DNA of 64,000 nucleotides, taken from NCBI RefSeq assembly GCF_009727055.1, contig NC_052349.1, forward strand, positions 35,531,421-35,595,420. Direction: 5' to 3'. The notes under the pieces were generated by a model. The model was not told the origin of the DNA. It worked only from the letters and a program-made list of their open reading frames with translations, and searched no databases. This DNA comes from Benincasa hispida (lineage: Eukaryota > Streptophyta > Magnoliopsida > Cucurbitales > Cucurbitaceae). Position numbers and translations under genes: made by a program. Shown piece by piece: positions 35,481 to 47,358 of this stretch (position 1 is its first letter; each line of letters starts with the position of its first letter).

Positions 35481-35639
35481 CGTTGATTTGGAAATGGAAG
35501 AAAAGGAAAAGTTGGGGAATAATCTAAAGGATATTTGTAATACATAGTAGAATAAGAGAAAAAATCTAAAATATATTACATCTTTAAAATATTTGCAAAT
35601 TGGATGAGTTGACTAGTCAATTTTTAATTTTTTAATTTC

Positions 35640-36235
35640 CAATTTCGTCCTCCTTTGTCTTATCTTGTTGTACACCTTTTTTAGTCTTTTTATTTTTCTT
35701 TCTCTTCTTGATTTTTGCTTCTTCCCTCACTTTTTTTATTTTTTTAATTTTATTTTTCTTTCTCAGTTTTTGCTTCTTTCTTTCTTTTTTATTTTTTTTC
35801 CTTTATCCGATTTTTGCTTCTTTTGATTTTATTTCTTTCTTTTCTTTCTTTTTTTCCTTTTTTTTTTATTTATTTCATTTTCTTTCTTTTTTCCTTTTTT
35901 TTATTTTCTTTCTTTCTTCGGTTTTTTCTTTTTTTTTTTTAATTTTCTTTATTTCTTTAGTTCTTGCTATTCCTTTTTTTATTTTATTTTCTTCCCTTTT
36001 TCCGATTTTTGCTTCTTCCTGATCTTTTTTATTATTTTATTTTATTTTCTCTTTTCATTTTGCATCTTCCCTTCTTTTTCTTTTCTTTTTTTTTTTTTAG
36101 TTTTTCTTTCATTGCCCAATTTTCGCTTCATTTTTTTCTATTTATTTTATTTTCTTTTTCAGTTTTTGCTTCTTCTCTTTTTCTTATTTTTAAAATTTTT
36201 CTTTCCTTTATTTGAATTTTTTCTTCTTCCCCTTT
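35640..36235. repeat. Polypyrimidine (T/C) tract, block B
   Basis: Near copy of 33480-34075, with small homopolymer-length differences. Confidence 0.8.
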
Positions 36236-36364
36236 TTTTCACAAGAGTTATGAGGCTGAGTTCCGTACGCAGGACTTGAAAGTACTTAATTCATAAGTGA
36301 CTTAACACCAAAAAGTCAATCATCAAGTTTGATTATTAAACAATAATAAAATATAAATAACAAA

Positions 36365-37400
36365 TTGAAAGTCTATCAGTGATAGTCACTAATATTTTCT
36401 ATCATTGATAGCTTAATCTTTGATTATATTTTTCGTAGTTAATAGATCCACTTATAGAAATTTATCATTGATAGCCAACTTAGTGAATTTAACTAATAAA
36501 GTTGAATTTCGAACTAAAATGTAAGTTGAATGCCTAGAAGTTATCGCTAATAGCATGTTTATCAATGATAGAAGCTATTATCAAAAAAGAAAAAGGGACT
36601 TATAAATGTTTGGGAAGGACAAGAAAGCGGCAAAAAAGTGTTCAGTGGCTATGTTGATAGAAGCTACTACTAATAGCATGTTACCAGTGATAGAAGCTAA
36701 TACTAATAGCATGTTATCGATGATAGAAGCCACCCGATAGCACGTTATCGATGATAAAAGCTACCACTAATAACACGTTATCGACGATAGAGAACTATTA
36801 CTGATTGCATGATATCAGTGAGATCATGATAGCATCTATTAGTGATATTATCTTTGAAAGAAGCTATCACTGATAACCACAATATGAGTGATGTTAGTGA
36901 TATCGGTGATAAAACTTAGGTGATATCTATATATCGAGTTTCTTTCAATGGTAATAACCAGTTATAGAGGTCTATCATTGATAGCCTTAAGTGTTTATAT
37001 TTCAAGGTTAATTCTAATTGAAGAAAGTCTATCAGTGTATAAACGACTGATAGTAGCTATCAATGATAGCTATGATAAAAAATTATTAGTGATAACTACT
37101 ATGGTAATCAAAGTTGTTGGTCTTCTTTCAAAGTTGATCACTATTTATAAATCTATCATTGATAGCCACTGATAGCCTTAAGTAGTAATATTCAACATTG
37201 ATTCTAATTGATGAGAGTGAATCAATGATAGCTACTAATAATTATAGCAAATTAAAAGCTAATATTTTCAAGATTGTATTAATTTTTCTCAAATTGAAAG
37301 CTATCGCTGATAGCAACTATCATCGATAGCAATTGATAGAAGCTATCAGCGATAGCAGCTGATAGCAGCTAACAGTGGTTATCACTAATAACTACTATAG
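36365..37400. repeat. Array of CTATCANTGATAG quasi-palindromes, copy 1
   Basis: About twenty short palindromes of the form (C/T)TATCANNGATAG lie at irregular 15-60 base spacing. Examples are CTATCAGTGATAG, CTATCATTGATAG, TTATCGATGATAG and CTATCAGCGATAGC. They alternate with (GATAG)AAGCTA and GATAGC words. Spacers vary in length and sequence. Confidence 0.8.
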
Positions 37401-38584
37401 TGATAACTTTTAATTTGAGAAAACTGGGACGAAGCGAACAAAATGTTGGCTAGACATGAGATTTTTAGTCTTTTAACCATTTTTGATCTATATATGCAAT
37501 TATTTTATCCTTGTAACATATTCTATTATTTTAGGCTTGAATTCTATTTATGCAACTAGCTCTAATCTAAAATTTACAGAAGAAGAAAAAGGAAAATAAA
37601 TATTTAAAAAAAATCAATATAGATATGTTTTGATTCCAACCATTAAAAATGGAAAGCTTGGAAATTACACACAAATCAAAGTCAAGATTTTAGTTTTAGT
37701 TCTTTAAAAACAAAAACTATACACTAGAAAGGAAAAAAAAAGAGTTTTTTTTTTTATATATAATTTAAAACTGGTAAATGGAAAATATCTCATTCGTTTT
37801 CTTTATTTGGAAAAATATAATTTCATAACCTAATCGAAAAGTAGTAGAGTTTAAAATGGATAAAGAAAATTCAAATAAGAGATAAATAAATAAAAGATCA
37901 GATTTTATCTACGAAATCGAAGATGCAAAAATCAAAGAGGTAGACATAGGTTTAATTGGGATAATTTTAGAATAAGATAAAAATTTGAAAATCAAACTTC
38001 CCTCTAACGTGATTTTAATTTTCAATATTGACATAGTTGGAAAATTTGAAAAAATTGATTAGATTGCTAAATCCATATTTGATTTGAAATTTTGCGAAGT
38101 TTCATTTTCTATATTTTGTGCTCAATGTATATGAGAATGGGAGAATCCTTGAACATAAAATTTTCTAATACAGTTTTAGTAGAGTGAAATTTAGTCCATT
38201 TCTCATTCTTTTGTTTATTGTAGGTATTAAGTATTCCATCGTTTCAATAAAGAATGAGAAAATTATCTCTTTTATGAAATTCTATTTTAATATAGTATTA
38301 CTGTTTTTTTTCACTTCTACATTTTCCTATGTTTAAGTTTCTGGATAACAACTTCATCATCGTCTTCCTCTCAGACTCCAAAATTTCTGCTTGAGCCAAT
38401 TGCAGTATTCTATCTTTTTCAGTTCTTGCCTGTCATTGGATATCCCAAGTAGCTCAACTCCCAAAGAAGGAGAAGATGTTGAAACCGTAACTCCCAAGGA
38501 ATGAGAAGACGCTGAAACTTAACACCAAAAAGTCAATCATCAAGTTTGATTATTAAACAAATAATAAATATAAATAACAAATGA

Positions 38585-39620
38585 AAGTCTATCAGTGATA
38601 GTCACTAATATTTTCTATCATTGATAGCTTAATCTTTGATTATATTTTCGTAGTTAATAGCCACTTATAGAAATTTATCATTGATAGCCAACTTAGTGAA
38701 TTTAACTAATAAAGTTGAATTTCGAACTAAAATGTAAGTTGAATGCCTAGAAGTTATCGCTAATAGCATGTTTATCAATGATAGAAGCTATTATCAAAAA
38801 GAAAAGGGACTTATAAATGTTTGGGAAGGACAAGAAAGCGGCAAAAAAGTGTTCAGTGGCTATGATTGATAGAAGCTACTACTAATAGCATGTTACCAGT
38901 GATAGAAGCTAATACTAATAGCATGTTATCGATGATAGAAGCCACCCGATAGCACGTTATCGATGATAAAAGCTACCACTAATAACACGTTATCGACGAT
39001 AGAGAACTATTACTGATTGCATGATATCAGTGAGATCATTGATAGCATCTTATTAGTGATATTATCTTTGAAAGAAGCTATCACTGATAACCACAATATG
39101 AGTGATGTTAGTGATATCGGTGATAAAACTTAGGTGATATCTATATATCGAGTTTCTTTCAATGGTAATAACCAGTTATAGAGGTCTATCATTGATAGCC
39201 TTAAGTGTTAATATTTCAAGGTTAATTCTAATTGAAGAAAGTCTATCAGTGATAAACGACTGATAGTAGCTATCAATGATAGCTATGATAAAAAATTATT
39301 AGTGATAACTACTATGGTAATCAAAGTTGTTGGTCTTCTTTCAAAGTTGATCACTATTTATAAATCTATCATTGATAGCCACTGATAGCCTTAAGTAGTA
39401 ATATTTCAACATTGATTCTAATTGATGAGAGTGAATCAATGATAGCTACTAATAATTGATAGCAAATTAAAAGCTAATATTTCAAGATTGTATTAATTTT
39501 TCTCAAATTGAAAGCTATCGCTGATAGCAACTATCATCGATAGCAATTGATAGAAGCTATCAGCGATAGCAGCTGATAGCAGCTAACAGTGGTTATCACT
39601 AATAACTACTATAGTGATAA
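38585..39620. repeat. Array of CTATCANTGATAG quasi-palindromes, copy 2
   Basis: Same order and spacing as copy 1, as expected from the 2.2-kb duplication. Confidence 0.8.
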
Positions 39621-40503
39621 CTTTTAATTTGAGAAAACTGGGACGAAGCGAACAAAATGTTGGCTAGACATGAGATTTTTAGTCTTTTACCATTTTTGAT
39701 CTATATATGCAATTATTTTATCCTTGTACTACATATTCTATTATTTTAGGCTTGAATTCTATTTATGCAACTAGCTCTAATCTAAAATTTACAGAAGAAG
39801 AAAAAGGAAAATAAATATTTAAAAAAAATCAATATAGATATGTTTTGATTCCAACCATTAAAAATGGGAAAGCTGGAAATTACCACAAAATCAAAGTCAA
39901 GATTTTAGTTTTAGTTCTTTAAAAACAAAAACTATACACTAGAAAGGAAAAAAAAAGAGTTTTTTTTTTTTATATATAATTTAAAACTGGTAAATGGAAA
40001 ATATCTCATTCGTTTTCTTTATTTGGTAAAAATATAATTTCATAACCTAATCGAAAAGTAGTAGAGTTTAAAATGGATAAAGAAAATTCAAATAAGAGAT
40101 AAATAAAATAAAAGATCAGATTTTATCTACCGAAATCGAAGATGCAAAAATCAAAGAGGTAGACATAGGTTTAATTGGGGATAATTTTAGAATAAGATAA
40201 AAATTTGAAATCAAACTTCCCTCTAACGTGATTTTAATTTTCAATATTGACATAGTTGGAAAATTTGAAAAATTGATTAGATTGCTAAATCCTATATTTG
40301 ATTTGAAATTTTGCGAAGTTTCATTTTCTATATTTTGTGCTCAATGTATATGAGAATGGGAGAATCCTCTGAACATAAAATTTTCTAATACAGTTTTAGT
40401 AGAGTGAAATTTAGTCCATTTCTCATTCTTTTGTTGTATATGTAGGTATTAAGTATTCCATCGTTTCAATAAAGAATGAAGAAATTATCTCTTTTATGAA
40501 ATT

Positions 40504-40755
40504 CTATTTTAATATAGTATTACTGTTTTTTTTCACTTCACATTTTCCTATGTTTAAGTTTCTGGATAACAACTTCATCATCGTCTTCCTCTCAGACTCC
40601 AAAATTTCTGCTTGAGCCAATTGCAGTATTCTATCTTTTTCAGTTCTTGCCTTGTCATTGGATATCCCAAGTAGCTCAACTCCCAAAGAAGGAGAAGATG
40701 TTGAAACCGTAACTCCCAAGGAATGAGAAGACGCTGAAACCATGGGGAGAGACAA
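40504..40755 (-). CDS. Hypothetical short frame, possibly a gene fragment
   Basis: 83 codons with two near-repeats (SHSLGVTVSTSS and SPSLGVELLGIS), followed by a charged helical-looking segment (KARTEKDRILQLAQAE). The counterpart in the first copy (about 38284-38517) lacks the start codon and carries a two-base deletion in the CCTTGTCATTGG stretch. Codon composition is more balanced than that of the surroundings. I recognise no family. It may be an exon caught at the duplication border. Confidence 0.25.
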   Translation of the reverse strand: MSLPMVSASSHSLGVTVSTSSPSLGVELLGISNDKARTEKDRILQLAQAEILESERKTMMKLLSRNLNIGKCEVKKNSNTILK

Positions 40756-40903
40756 GGAGTTGAGATTCTCTTAGAAATTAGAATCCTAGATTTTTTAGCC
40801 TAAATTGACAAGTTTATTTAGCATCATAGTCGAGTGAGTGAGAGCCTAGTCATCAAAAAAATATAAGCCATCTCAACCTTCTGTTAAAAAGTTAATAGAA
40901 TCC

Positions 40904-41095
40904 TAATGGCAGGGACCAAATTGAGTATTTTCAAAAGTTCAGAGACTAAAATAGATATTTTTAAAAGTTTAGGAACCAAAATAGAACAAGATTCAAAGTT
41001 AATGGCAGGGATCAAATTGAATATTTTCAAAAGTTCAGAGATTAAAATAGATATTTTTGAAAGTTTAGGAATCAAAATAGAATAAGATTCAAAGT
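40904..41095. repeat. 96-bp tandem repeat, two copies
   Basis: 40904-40999 and 41000-41095 both begin TAATGGCAGGGA and contain CAAATTGA-TATTTTCAAAAG, with a few substitutions. A partial third follows to about 41115. Confidence 0.85.
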
Positions 41096-41159
41096 TCAGA
41101 AACCAAAATAGGATTTAAACCTCCCCCTCCCCTCTCTCGATATATCTATATCTATATAT

Positions 41160-42296
41160 ATATATTTATGAAGGTTATTATATCAATTATAATTAATTTG
41201 AACAATTCAAATTAACTCAAAATTAATTTGATTCTCAATAATCTCAGTTAACCTACCGAGGGAATCTTATAGACCTATAGTTTGAAGAACCAACGGTACT
41301 TAGATAATTAATTAAACTCTTTAATTAAATTACCCAACTTTCATTAACTATCAGTCACTCCATTAAAGATCGACAGCTGCACTCTTCACACTACAAATGT
41401 ATTTTTGTGTCCATTGGATATAACCAATCAATAGTGTGTTGACCCTTCACAAATTGCTCGTACGTACAGTTGGGTCAAAATTACCGTTTTTTCCTTTGTA
41501 GTTATATCTAGCTCCTTAAGTACCACTGATCTCTCTAATGAACAATTAGTTATAGTCCAACTATGACCAAACCCCTCTCGGGCCAGGAGAGAGTGTAGTG
41601 CCGCATTATTCAAGCTTTGGAATCAGTCTTTAAGGGAGCAATTTCTCTACTTACTCTAACTATAGAGAATAAGTGAATTTTTCCTTGTGTAGTTGCGTTC
41701 CCAACTCCCCTATCAGACAAATCCTCAAAATGATAGGCATATTGAGTCGCCGACACTGGCCACTCTCACCCAAGCAAATCAAAGGATCGCCTTCATAGGC
41801 AAAAGTTCACAACTCATTTAGGATTCAGGTCAAGTCACTTATGGTCATCCTAGTAAAATGTAAGTCTCTTCTATCAACGGTGTTATATAGTGAGACTATT
41901 CATTTTGTGGTCGATCTTATACAAGCTCTTTGTATAGAATACACTCGTTCTCATGTGTCCACATGAATGATCAGGATTGGATCATTTATAGCAGTTCACA
42001 ACAATTATAACATGTATAAAGCGTGTCGTACTCGTAGTGTCACCAGGATAAGGTACCCAGCCTTATCCATCCACTATAGACAGTTTAGGTTATCAATTAA
42101 ATATGATCCATCTGTATGTTTCCACATACATGTTTAAGTTACAAAAGAGAACTTTGGATCTTAGTTTATTGATTTTGTGGGTTAATGCTACTAAATGCCA
42201 AATAAAATGCCTTAGATTTTATTAGATAAATAAATTGTTTGTACATTAAAATTACAAACTATAGGACATATGAGATTTATGGCGTCAATCCTAACA
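41160..42296 (-). repeat. 3' LTR of copia 1, truncated
   Basis: On the minus strand it begins TGTTAGGATTGACG at 42296, directly after the purine tract (GGACAAGTGGGAGAT, 42297-42311). It is collinear with the LTR at 61390-62472. It loses similarity at a (TA)n tract near 41160, so the LTR 3' end is missing. Confidence 0.75.
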
Positions 42297-42419
42297 ATCT
42301 CCCACTTGTCCTAAAACTAGTAAGGTGTACATCATGAAAGTCAAACTAATATAAAAATATACAAAAACAAGAAACTAGAACTTACAATATGCGCTCAATA
42401 TAAAATCTCCCACTTGTCC

Positions 42420-44011
42420 TAGACTAGATGTGGCATGTCCCATAGACCCATACTCTACAGGTGACCCTCAAACACCTTAGTCATGGGGGTCTTTATAAAT
42501 AGATCAGCAACGTTGTGCATCAAAGCTATCTATGTAACGATCACATCTCCTCGATGCACAATATCCCATATTAGATGATACTTCCACTCGATATGCTTCC
42601 TATGTTTGTGACTCCTAGGTTCTTTGGAATTAGCCACAACATCACTACTATCACAATAAATGGTGATGACTTTTGACATGTCTGGAACTACTTCCAGATC
42701 AGTCAAGTCTTGAGCCAGACAGCCTCATTGACAGCTTCACAAGCTGCTCATACTCTGCCTCAATTGTGAAGTCAGCAATGCATCATTGCTTGGTGCTTTT
42801 CTAGACTACAACCCTTCTGTTAAGAGTGAACACTTATCCAAAGCGGATTTCTTGGAATCCCTATCAGTCTGAAAATCAGAGTCTGTGTATCCTGTAAGGA
42901 TTAAATCCCTAGACCCATATATGAGCATGTAGTTCTTCGTTCTTTAAAGATACACGAGGATAGTTTTAATGACAATCCAATGATCTAATCCTGGATTTGA
43001 CTGATATCTACTGACTATCCCTACTGCATAACAGATGTTAGGTCTAGTACATAACATTGCATACATCAAGCTACTAACAGCTGATGCATAGGGATCTATC
43101 TCATCTCCTCAACTTCTTTAGGTGTCTTAGGACACCATTCCTTAGACAAAGTAACTCCATGCCTAAAAGGTAGCAAGCCTCTCTTAGAGTTTTGCATCGA
43201 ATACTTGACAAGCAGCTTGTCAATGTATGATGCTTGAGACAATGCCAGCGTTTTGTTCTTTTGATCTTTAAAGATCTGAATACCTAGGACAAATTGTGCC
43301 TCTCCCAAATCTTTCATTTGGAATTGAGTTACCAACCAATATTTAATTTCAGTCAATAAACCTACATCATTTTCAATGAGTATAATGTCATTTAAGTACA
43401 ACCTAGAAAAGCTATTGAGTTGTTGATGATCTTCTTGTAAACACAAGGCTCATCAACATTTTGATCAAATCCATAAGATGTGATTGCAGTATCAAATCTT
43501 ATATTCCAATATCGAGAAGCCTATTTCAATCTATAAATGGACCGATTTAGCTTACAAACCTTTTGATCTTGACCTTGGGTTATCAATCCTTCAGATTGCT
43601 GCATATAGATAAAGAAATCTTAACATCTATTTGCAAAATCTCATAGTCATAATATGAGATAATGGACAGGAGTATCCAGATAAACTTCAATATGGCAATA
43701 GGTGAGAAAGTCTCCTCATAGTCGACTCCCTCAACTTGGATATAACCTTTTGCCACTAGCCTGGCCTTGACGGTTTGCACATTTCCACCAGCGTCCCGTT
43801 TTCTCTTATAGATCAATTTACAACCTATAGGTTTTTCCTCGTCAGGTTGATCTATAAGATCCCAAATCGAATTGAAGTACATAGACTCCATTTGAAGATC
43901 CATAGCTTTGATCCATTCATTTTTGTCAACATCCTCCATAATTTTCTTGTAAGACAATGGATCCTCAACGTCGCTATCGGATATGACAGCTAGGGTTTCT
44001 GTTAAACCCAC
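42420..44011 (-). pseudogene. Copia 1 reverse transcriptase-RNase H, broken
   Basis: RT spans about 44011-43096. The frame from 44011 has ARLVAKGYIQVEGVDYEETF and the frame from 43446 has the catalytic region. There the usual YVDD box reads YLND (near 43390), so the first catalytic Asp is Asn. RNase H (about 42860-42430) is degenerate, with an eroded IEAEY motif. Several frames and stops. Inactive. Confidence 0.75.
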
Positions 44012-44065
44012 ATAATGTATAGGTGGGTTCGTGACCCATCCAGTACGTCAAGGCTCCCTAAATGG

Positions 44066-45350
44066 TTAAGGTGGATGTGCAATACTAGATGGACCAATAT
44101 CAACAACTCTTGTCGAAGTATTGGGTTCTTCAATAATTCTTGTTGAAGGTTTAGTAGTTTTGGTGGAAAGTTCAATTAACATTATCCTACTGCATGGTTT
44201 ATGCTCCCTTATGTGGTTCTCTTCTAAAAATGTAGCGTTTGTCGACACAAACACTTTATTATCTTTAAGATCGTAGAAGTAATCACCTTTCGTTCCTTTG
44301 GGGTAAAATATAAATATGCACAATTTTGAACGAGGTTCCAACTTCTTCAGATTAACCTCAAGCATATGTGTTGGACAACCCCAGATCCTGAAATGACGTA
44401 AAATTCCTTTACGACCATTCCATAACTCCAAAGGTGTTCTAGTAACACCTTTGGATGGAACACTATTCAAAATATATGCTACAGTCTATACTGTATAACC
44501 TCAAAATGAGTTAGGTAAGGAAGTATAACTCATCATAGACCGAACCATGTTCAACATGGTTCAATTTCTCCTTTATGATGCACCATTTTGCTGAGGTGTA
44601 CTAGGTGCTGAGAGTTGAGACACGGTTTCATGTTCAATCAAATAGTCTTGGAATTTCAAATCCATATACTCTCCACCTTGATCAAATCAAAATATTTTTA
44701 TCATTTTACTTAATGCATTTTCAACTTCAGCCTTATATTTTTTGAATTTGTAAGGGCTTCAAACTTATGTTGTATTAAATAAATGTACCAATACCTTAAA
44801 TAATCATTAGTGAAGGTGATGAAATATTCAAACCCTCTTCTTACCTTAACATTAATAGGACCACAGAGATCCGATTGTACAAGTTCTAAGAGCTCTTTGG
44901 CTCTATGACTTTTTCTAGTAAAAGATCTCTTAGCCTTCAAAGCATGACTCATATACAGGTAGAAAACTTCCTTGTAACTCACTTAGAAGTTCATTCTTCA
45001 CCAATCTCTCAATCCTATTGAGATTTATGTATTCTAACCTTAGGTGCCAAAGATGGACATTATCTTTAGGAGAAATTTTATATATTTTATTTTGAGTTAC
45101 CGTAGTTTTAAATAGTTCAGTATTTAGGAGGGCCTTTGTTGCTAACGGCCTTAGCAAATGAAAATTATCTTCCAGCTTAGCAGAACAAATCACAATATCA
45201 TTTTTGTAAATAACTACTTTATTTACTGAAAAATTTATAGAATATTATTATTCAAGTAAACACTTTACAAAAATTAAGTTCTTTTTCAAATCAGGAAATA
45301 CAAATACATTTTCTAATAAAATATAAGATTTCTATAAAGTAAGCCGGAGT
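44066..45350 (-). pseudogene. Copia 1 gag-pre-integrase and integrase, broken
   Basis: From about 45290 down to 44066: pre-integrase zinc region (WHLRLEYINLNRIERLVKN, then CFEG), integrase start (ELVQSDLCGPINV, YFITFTNDYLRYWYIYL) and C-terminal integrase region (FRIWGCPTHMLEVNLKKLEP, NKVFVSTNATFLEENHIREH). Between 44470 and 44710 the catalytic core is scrambled by stops. The frames differ. Inactive. Confidence 0.75.
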
Positions 45351-45364
45351 CCTCCCTCTGCCTT

Positions 45365-46036
45365 CACTGAGATGAGGTTCCTTGTTTTCTATACACTATA
45401 GGTTACATATACAATATAACCTATATTTTCTTTTCCCTCTCATATGACATTTAATATAAATCACATTTATATTAAATTTAACAATTATGAATCTAATTCA
45501 TATAATTAATATTTATATCTTATTCAATATTTATTTCCTCTCACAAATGCTATAATACATCAAATACATTATAATAATTATATCAATATAATTAAAATAA
45601 ATTAATTATATCATATATAATTAAATCTCTCAATTAATTTGAACAATTCAAATTAATCCAAAAACTGATTCTCATTTAATCCTATTGAGCTACCAAGGGG
45701 ACCTCATGGACCTGTAGCTTGAAGCTTCAACGATACATGAATAATTAATCAAATTCTTTAATTAAATTATTCACCATCTGTTAACTGTCGGGCACTCCAC
45801 TAAAGATGATAGTTGCACTCTTTATACTACAGATATATTTTTGTGTCCAGTGGATATAACCAATCAACAGTACGATGACCCTTCACAAATTGCTCGTAAG
45901 TACAGTTGGGCAAAAATTATCATTTTGCCCTTATAGTTACATCTAACTCCTTAAGTACCACTGATCCCTCTAATGAATAATAGATCATAGTCCAACTATG
46001 ACTAAACCCCTCTTGGACTAGGAGAGAGTGAGGCAC
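45365..46036 (-). repeat. 5' LTR of copia 1, partial
   Basis: Collinear with the other copia LTRs: GAACAATTCAAATTAA near 45640, GTGTCCAGTGGATATAACC near 45850 and GACTAGGAGAGAGTGAGGCA at the end. The U3 half (towards the right) is cut off at 46036 by the gypsy insertion. Confidence 0.7.
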
Positions 46037-46853
46037 TGATAAGCGCCTACGATGCTTGTTGGATGCAAAAACTAGAGGTCCTTCTAGGATCCTTGCAAAC
46101 ACTTAAAAAGAAAGCTACTTAGATCGAACTTAGAATCTATGATGGTCACACTTAGATCCTAAGAAAACTCACTCCATAATTAGCTTGATCAAGACTAATC
46201 CAATGAATTGATTTAAACATAAAATCTAAAGCAAGATTTGAAAGAAAAAGACAATACCAAAGGGTTGATTAAGCACAAGCTTTTTTACTATGGATAATAT
46301 GAGTTTTGAAGAGTACTACAAGCCATTTTATAGGTCAAATGGTGGTGGATAGACCAAGAAACTCAAAAGTCATTCATATACAATTAATTGCAAATTGTAG
46401 AAAATAATACCTAGAAACTTGAAACTTAATTGCATACTAAATAATAAGTCAAAATGCAAAACTAGAAATGTAAAAAGCCTTCAAATTGCCTTAAATATCT
46501 CCTCGAGAAGGTGGCAAATTATATGTACACGTTTGATAAGGTTTGACATCACATTTCTCTATGCAGTGCACACTTGATAACCTTTTCTTCAACAAATCTG
46601 CACACTTTTTTTTACCATCGTGTCATCTTCCAAACTATAGGACTTTTCTCGTGCCATCTTCATGCCATTCTCTTCCTTACTCATTCAACTATCATTATAT
46701 AAAACTTTGAGCTCAAAATTATTTGTCAGTTCTGGTGAATTTGCTAGTTTTTGAAGATGTAGTGTGAATGCCTTTTGAATCTTCTTTGCTTTTCTTCTTG
46801 TAATTGGTCCTTCAGGTACATGCAATGGTTCAATGGTTGAATTCACATCATCA
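46037..46853 (-). repeat. 3' LTR of the gypsy element
   Basis: On the minus strand it begins TGATGATGTG at 46853 after the purine tract AAAGAAAGGGG, and ends CGCTTATCA at 46037. About 817 bp. The pol reading continues into the first 170 bases of the LTR, as is common in this gypsy group. Confidence 0.65.
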
Positions 46854-47353
46854 CCCCTTTCTTTAAAAAGGACCTGTCCTCAAATCAAGGTATTCATTCC
46901 CTATATCTAAAGGAGTCAAATCAGCCACATTGAAAGTAGAACTTACGTTGTACTCACCTCAAAGATCTAATTTGTAGGCATTATCATTGATCCGCTCTAT
47001 CACTTGAAATGGACCATCTCCTCTTGGTTGAAGTTTAGACATCCTTTGATCTTGAAACTTTTCCTTTCGTAGATGAACCCAAACCCAATCACCGAGTTTA
47101 AAAATCATTTTCTTTCTCCCTTGGTTCTTGCTATTGACAAGCTTTTGATAATTCTTTTCAATCCTTTCTTTATGCAAATTCTTTATGTATTTTGCCCTTG
47201 AAACAGCTGCATCACTAGTAAACATATTAAGTGGCAAGGATAAAAAATCTAAAGGAGTTAATGGATTAAAGCCATACACAACTTCAAAAGGTGAACAATT
47301 AGTGGTGCTATGTATTGCTCTATTGTTTGCAAACTCTACAAAAGGTAGAAAAT
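46680..47353 (-). pseudogene. Gypsy integrase C-terminal part
   Basis: The frame 47279-46959 covers the region after the catalytic core (YGFNPLTPLDFLSLPL) and the GPY/F-like part (FKLGDWVWVHLRKEKF, then RGDGPFQVIERINDNAYKLDL). A TGA follows, but sequence like GEYNVSSTFNVADLTPL and GPITRRKAKKIQ continues to about 46680 after a frameshift. The upstream half of the same integrase lies at 56504 and beyond. Confidence 0.75.
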
Positions 47354-47358
47354 CCTCC
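47354..47358. repeat. Left target-site duplication of the Athila-type element
   Basis: CCTCC, matched by CCTTC at 56499-56503 with one change. Confidence 0.7.

Larger units (their letters stand above)
36301..40740. repeat. 2.2-kb near-identical tandem duplication
   Basis: Copy 1 (36301-38517) and copy 2 (38518-40740) both start CTTAACACCAAAAAGTC and end GACGCTGAAAC. Collinear differences seen by eye are mostly one- to three-base indels, many in homopolymers, for example in the AAAAGAAAAAGGG segment and ATGTTGATAG versus ATGATTGATAG. Each copy has a palindrome-rich first half and an AT-rich second half ending in a fragment of a small minus-strand frame. Confidence 0.9.
41160..46036 (-). mobile_element. 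Gag-less Ty1/copia retrotransposon (copia 1)
   Basis: Minus-strand element with 3' LTR part 41160-42296, polypurine tract, RNase H, RT and integrase remnants up to about 45350, then a 5' LTR part from about 45365 to 46036. The order INT-RT-RH on the minus strand is diagnostic for copia. PBS, gag and most of the protease are absent: pol sequence runs directly into LTR sequence near 45350-45365. The 5' LTR stops at 46036, where a gypsy LTR begins. Confidence 0.8.

Noticed and set aside
33628..36215. Several Phe-rich 'membrane protein' frames
   Set aside because: They lie in T/C low-complexity tracts that are duplicated around the N gap. Composition artefact.
36365..39620. CRISPR-like array (repeats with spacers)
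   Set aside because: Repeats are 12-13 bp palindromes with variable middles and irregular spacing. There are no cas genes, and the context is plant nuclear DNA.
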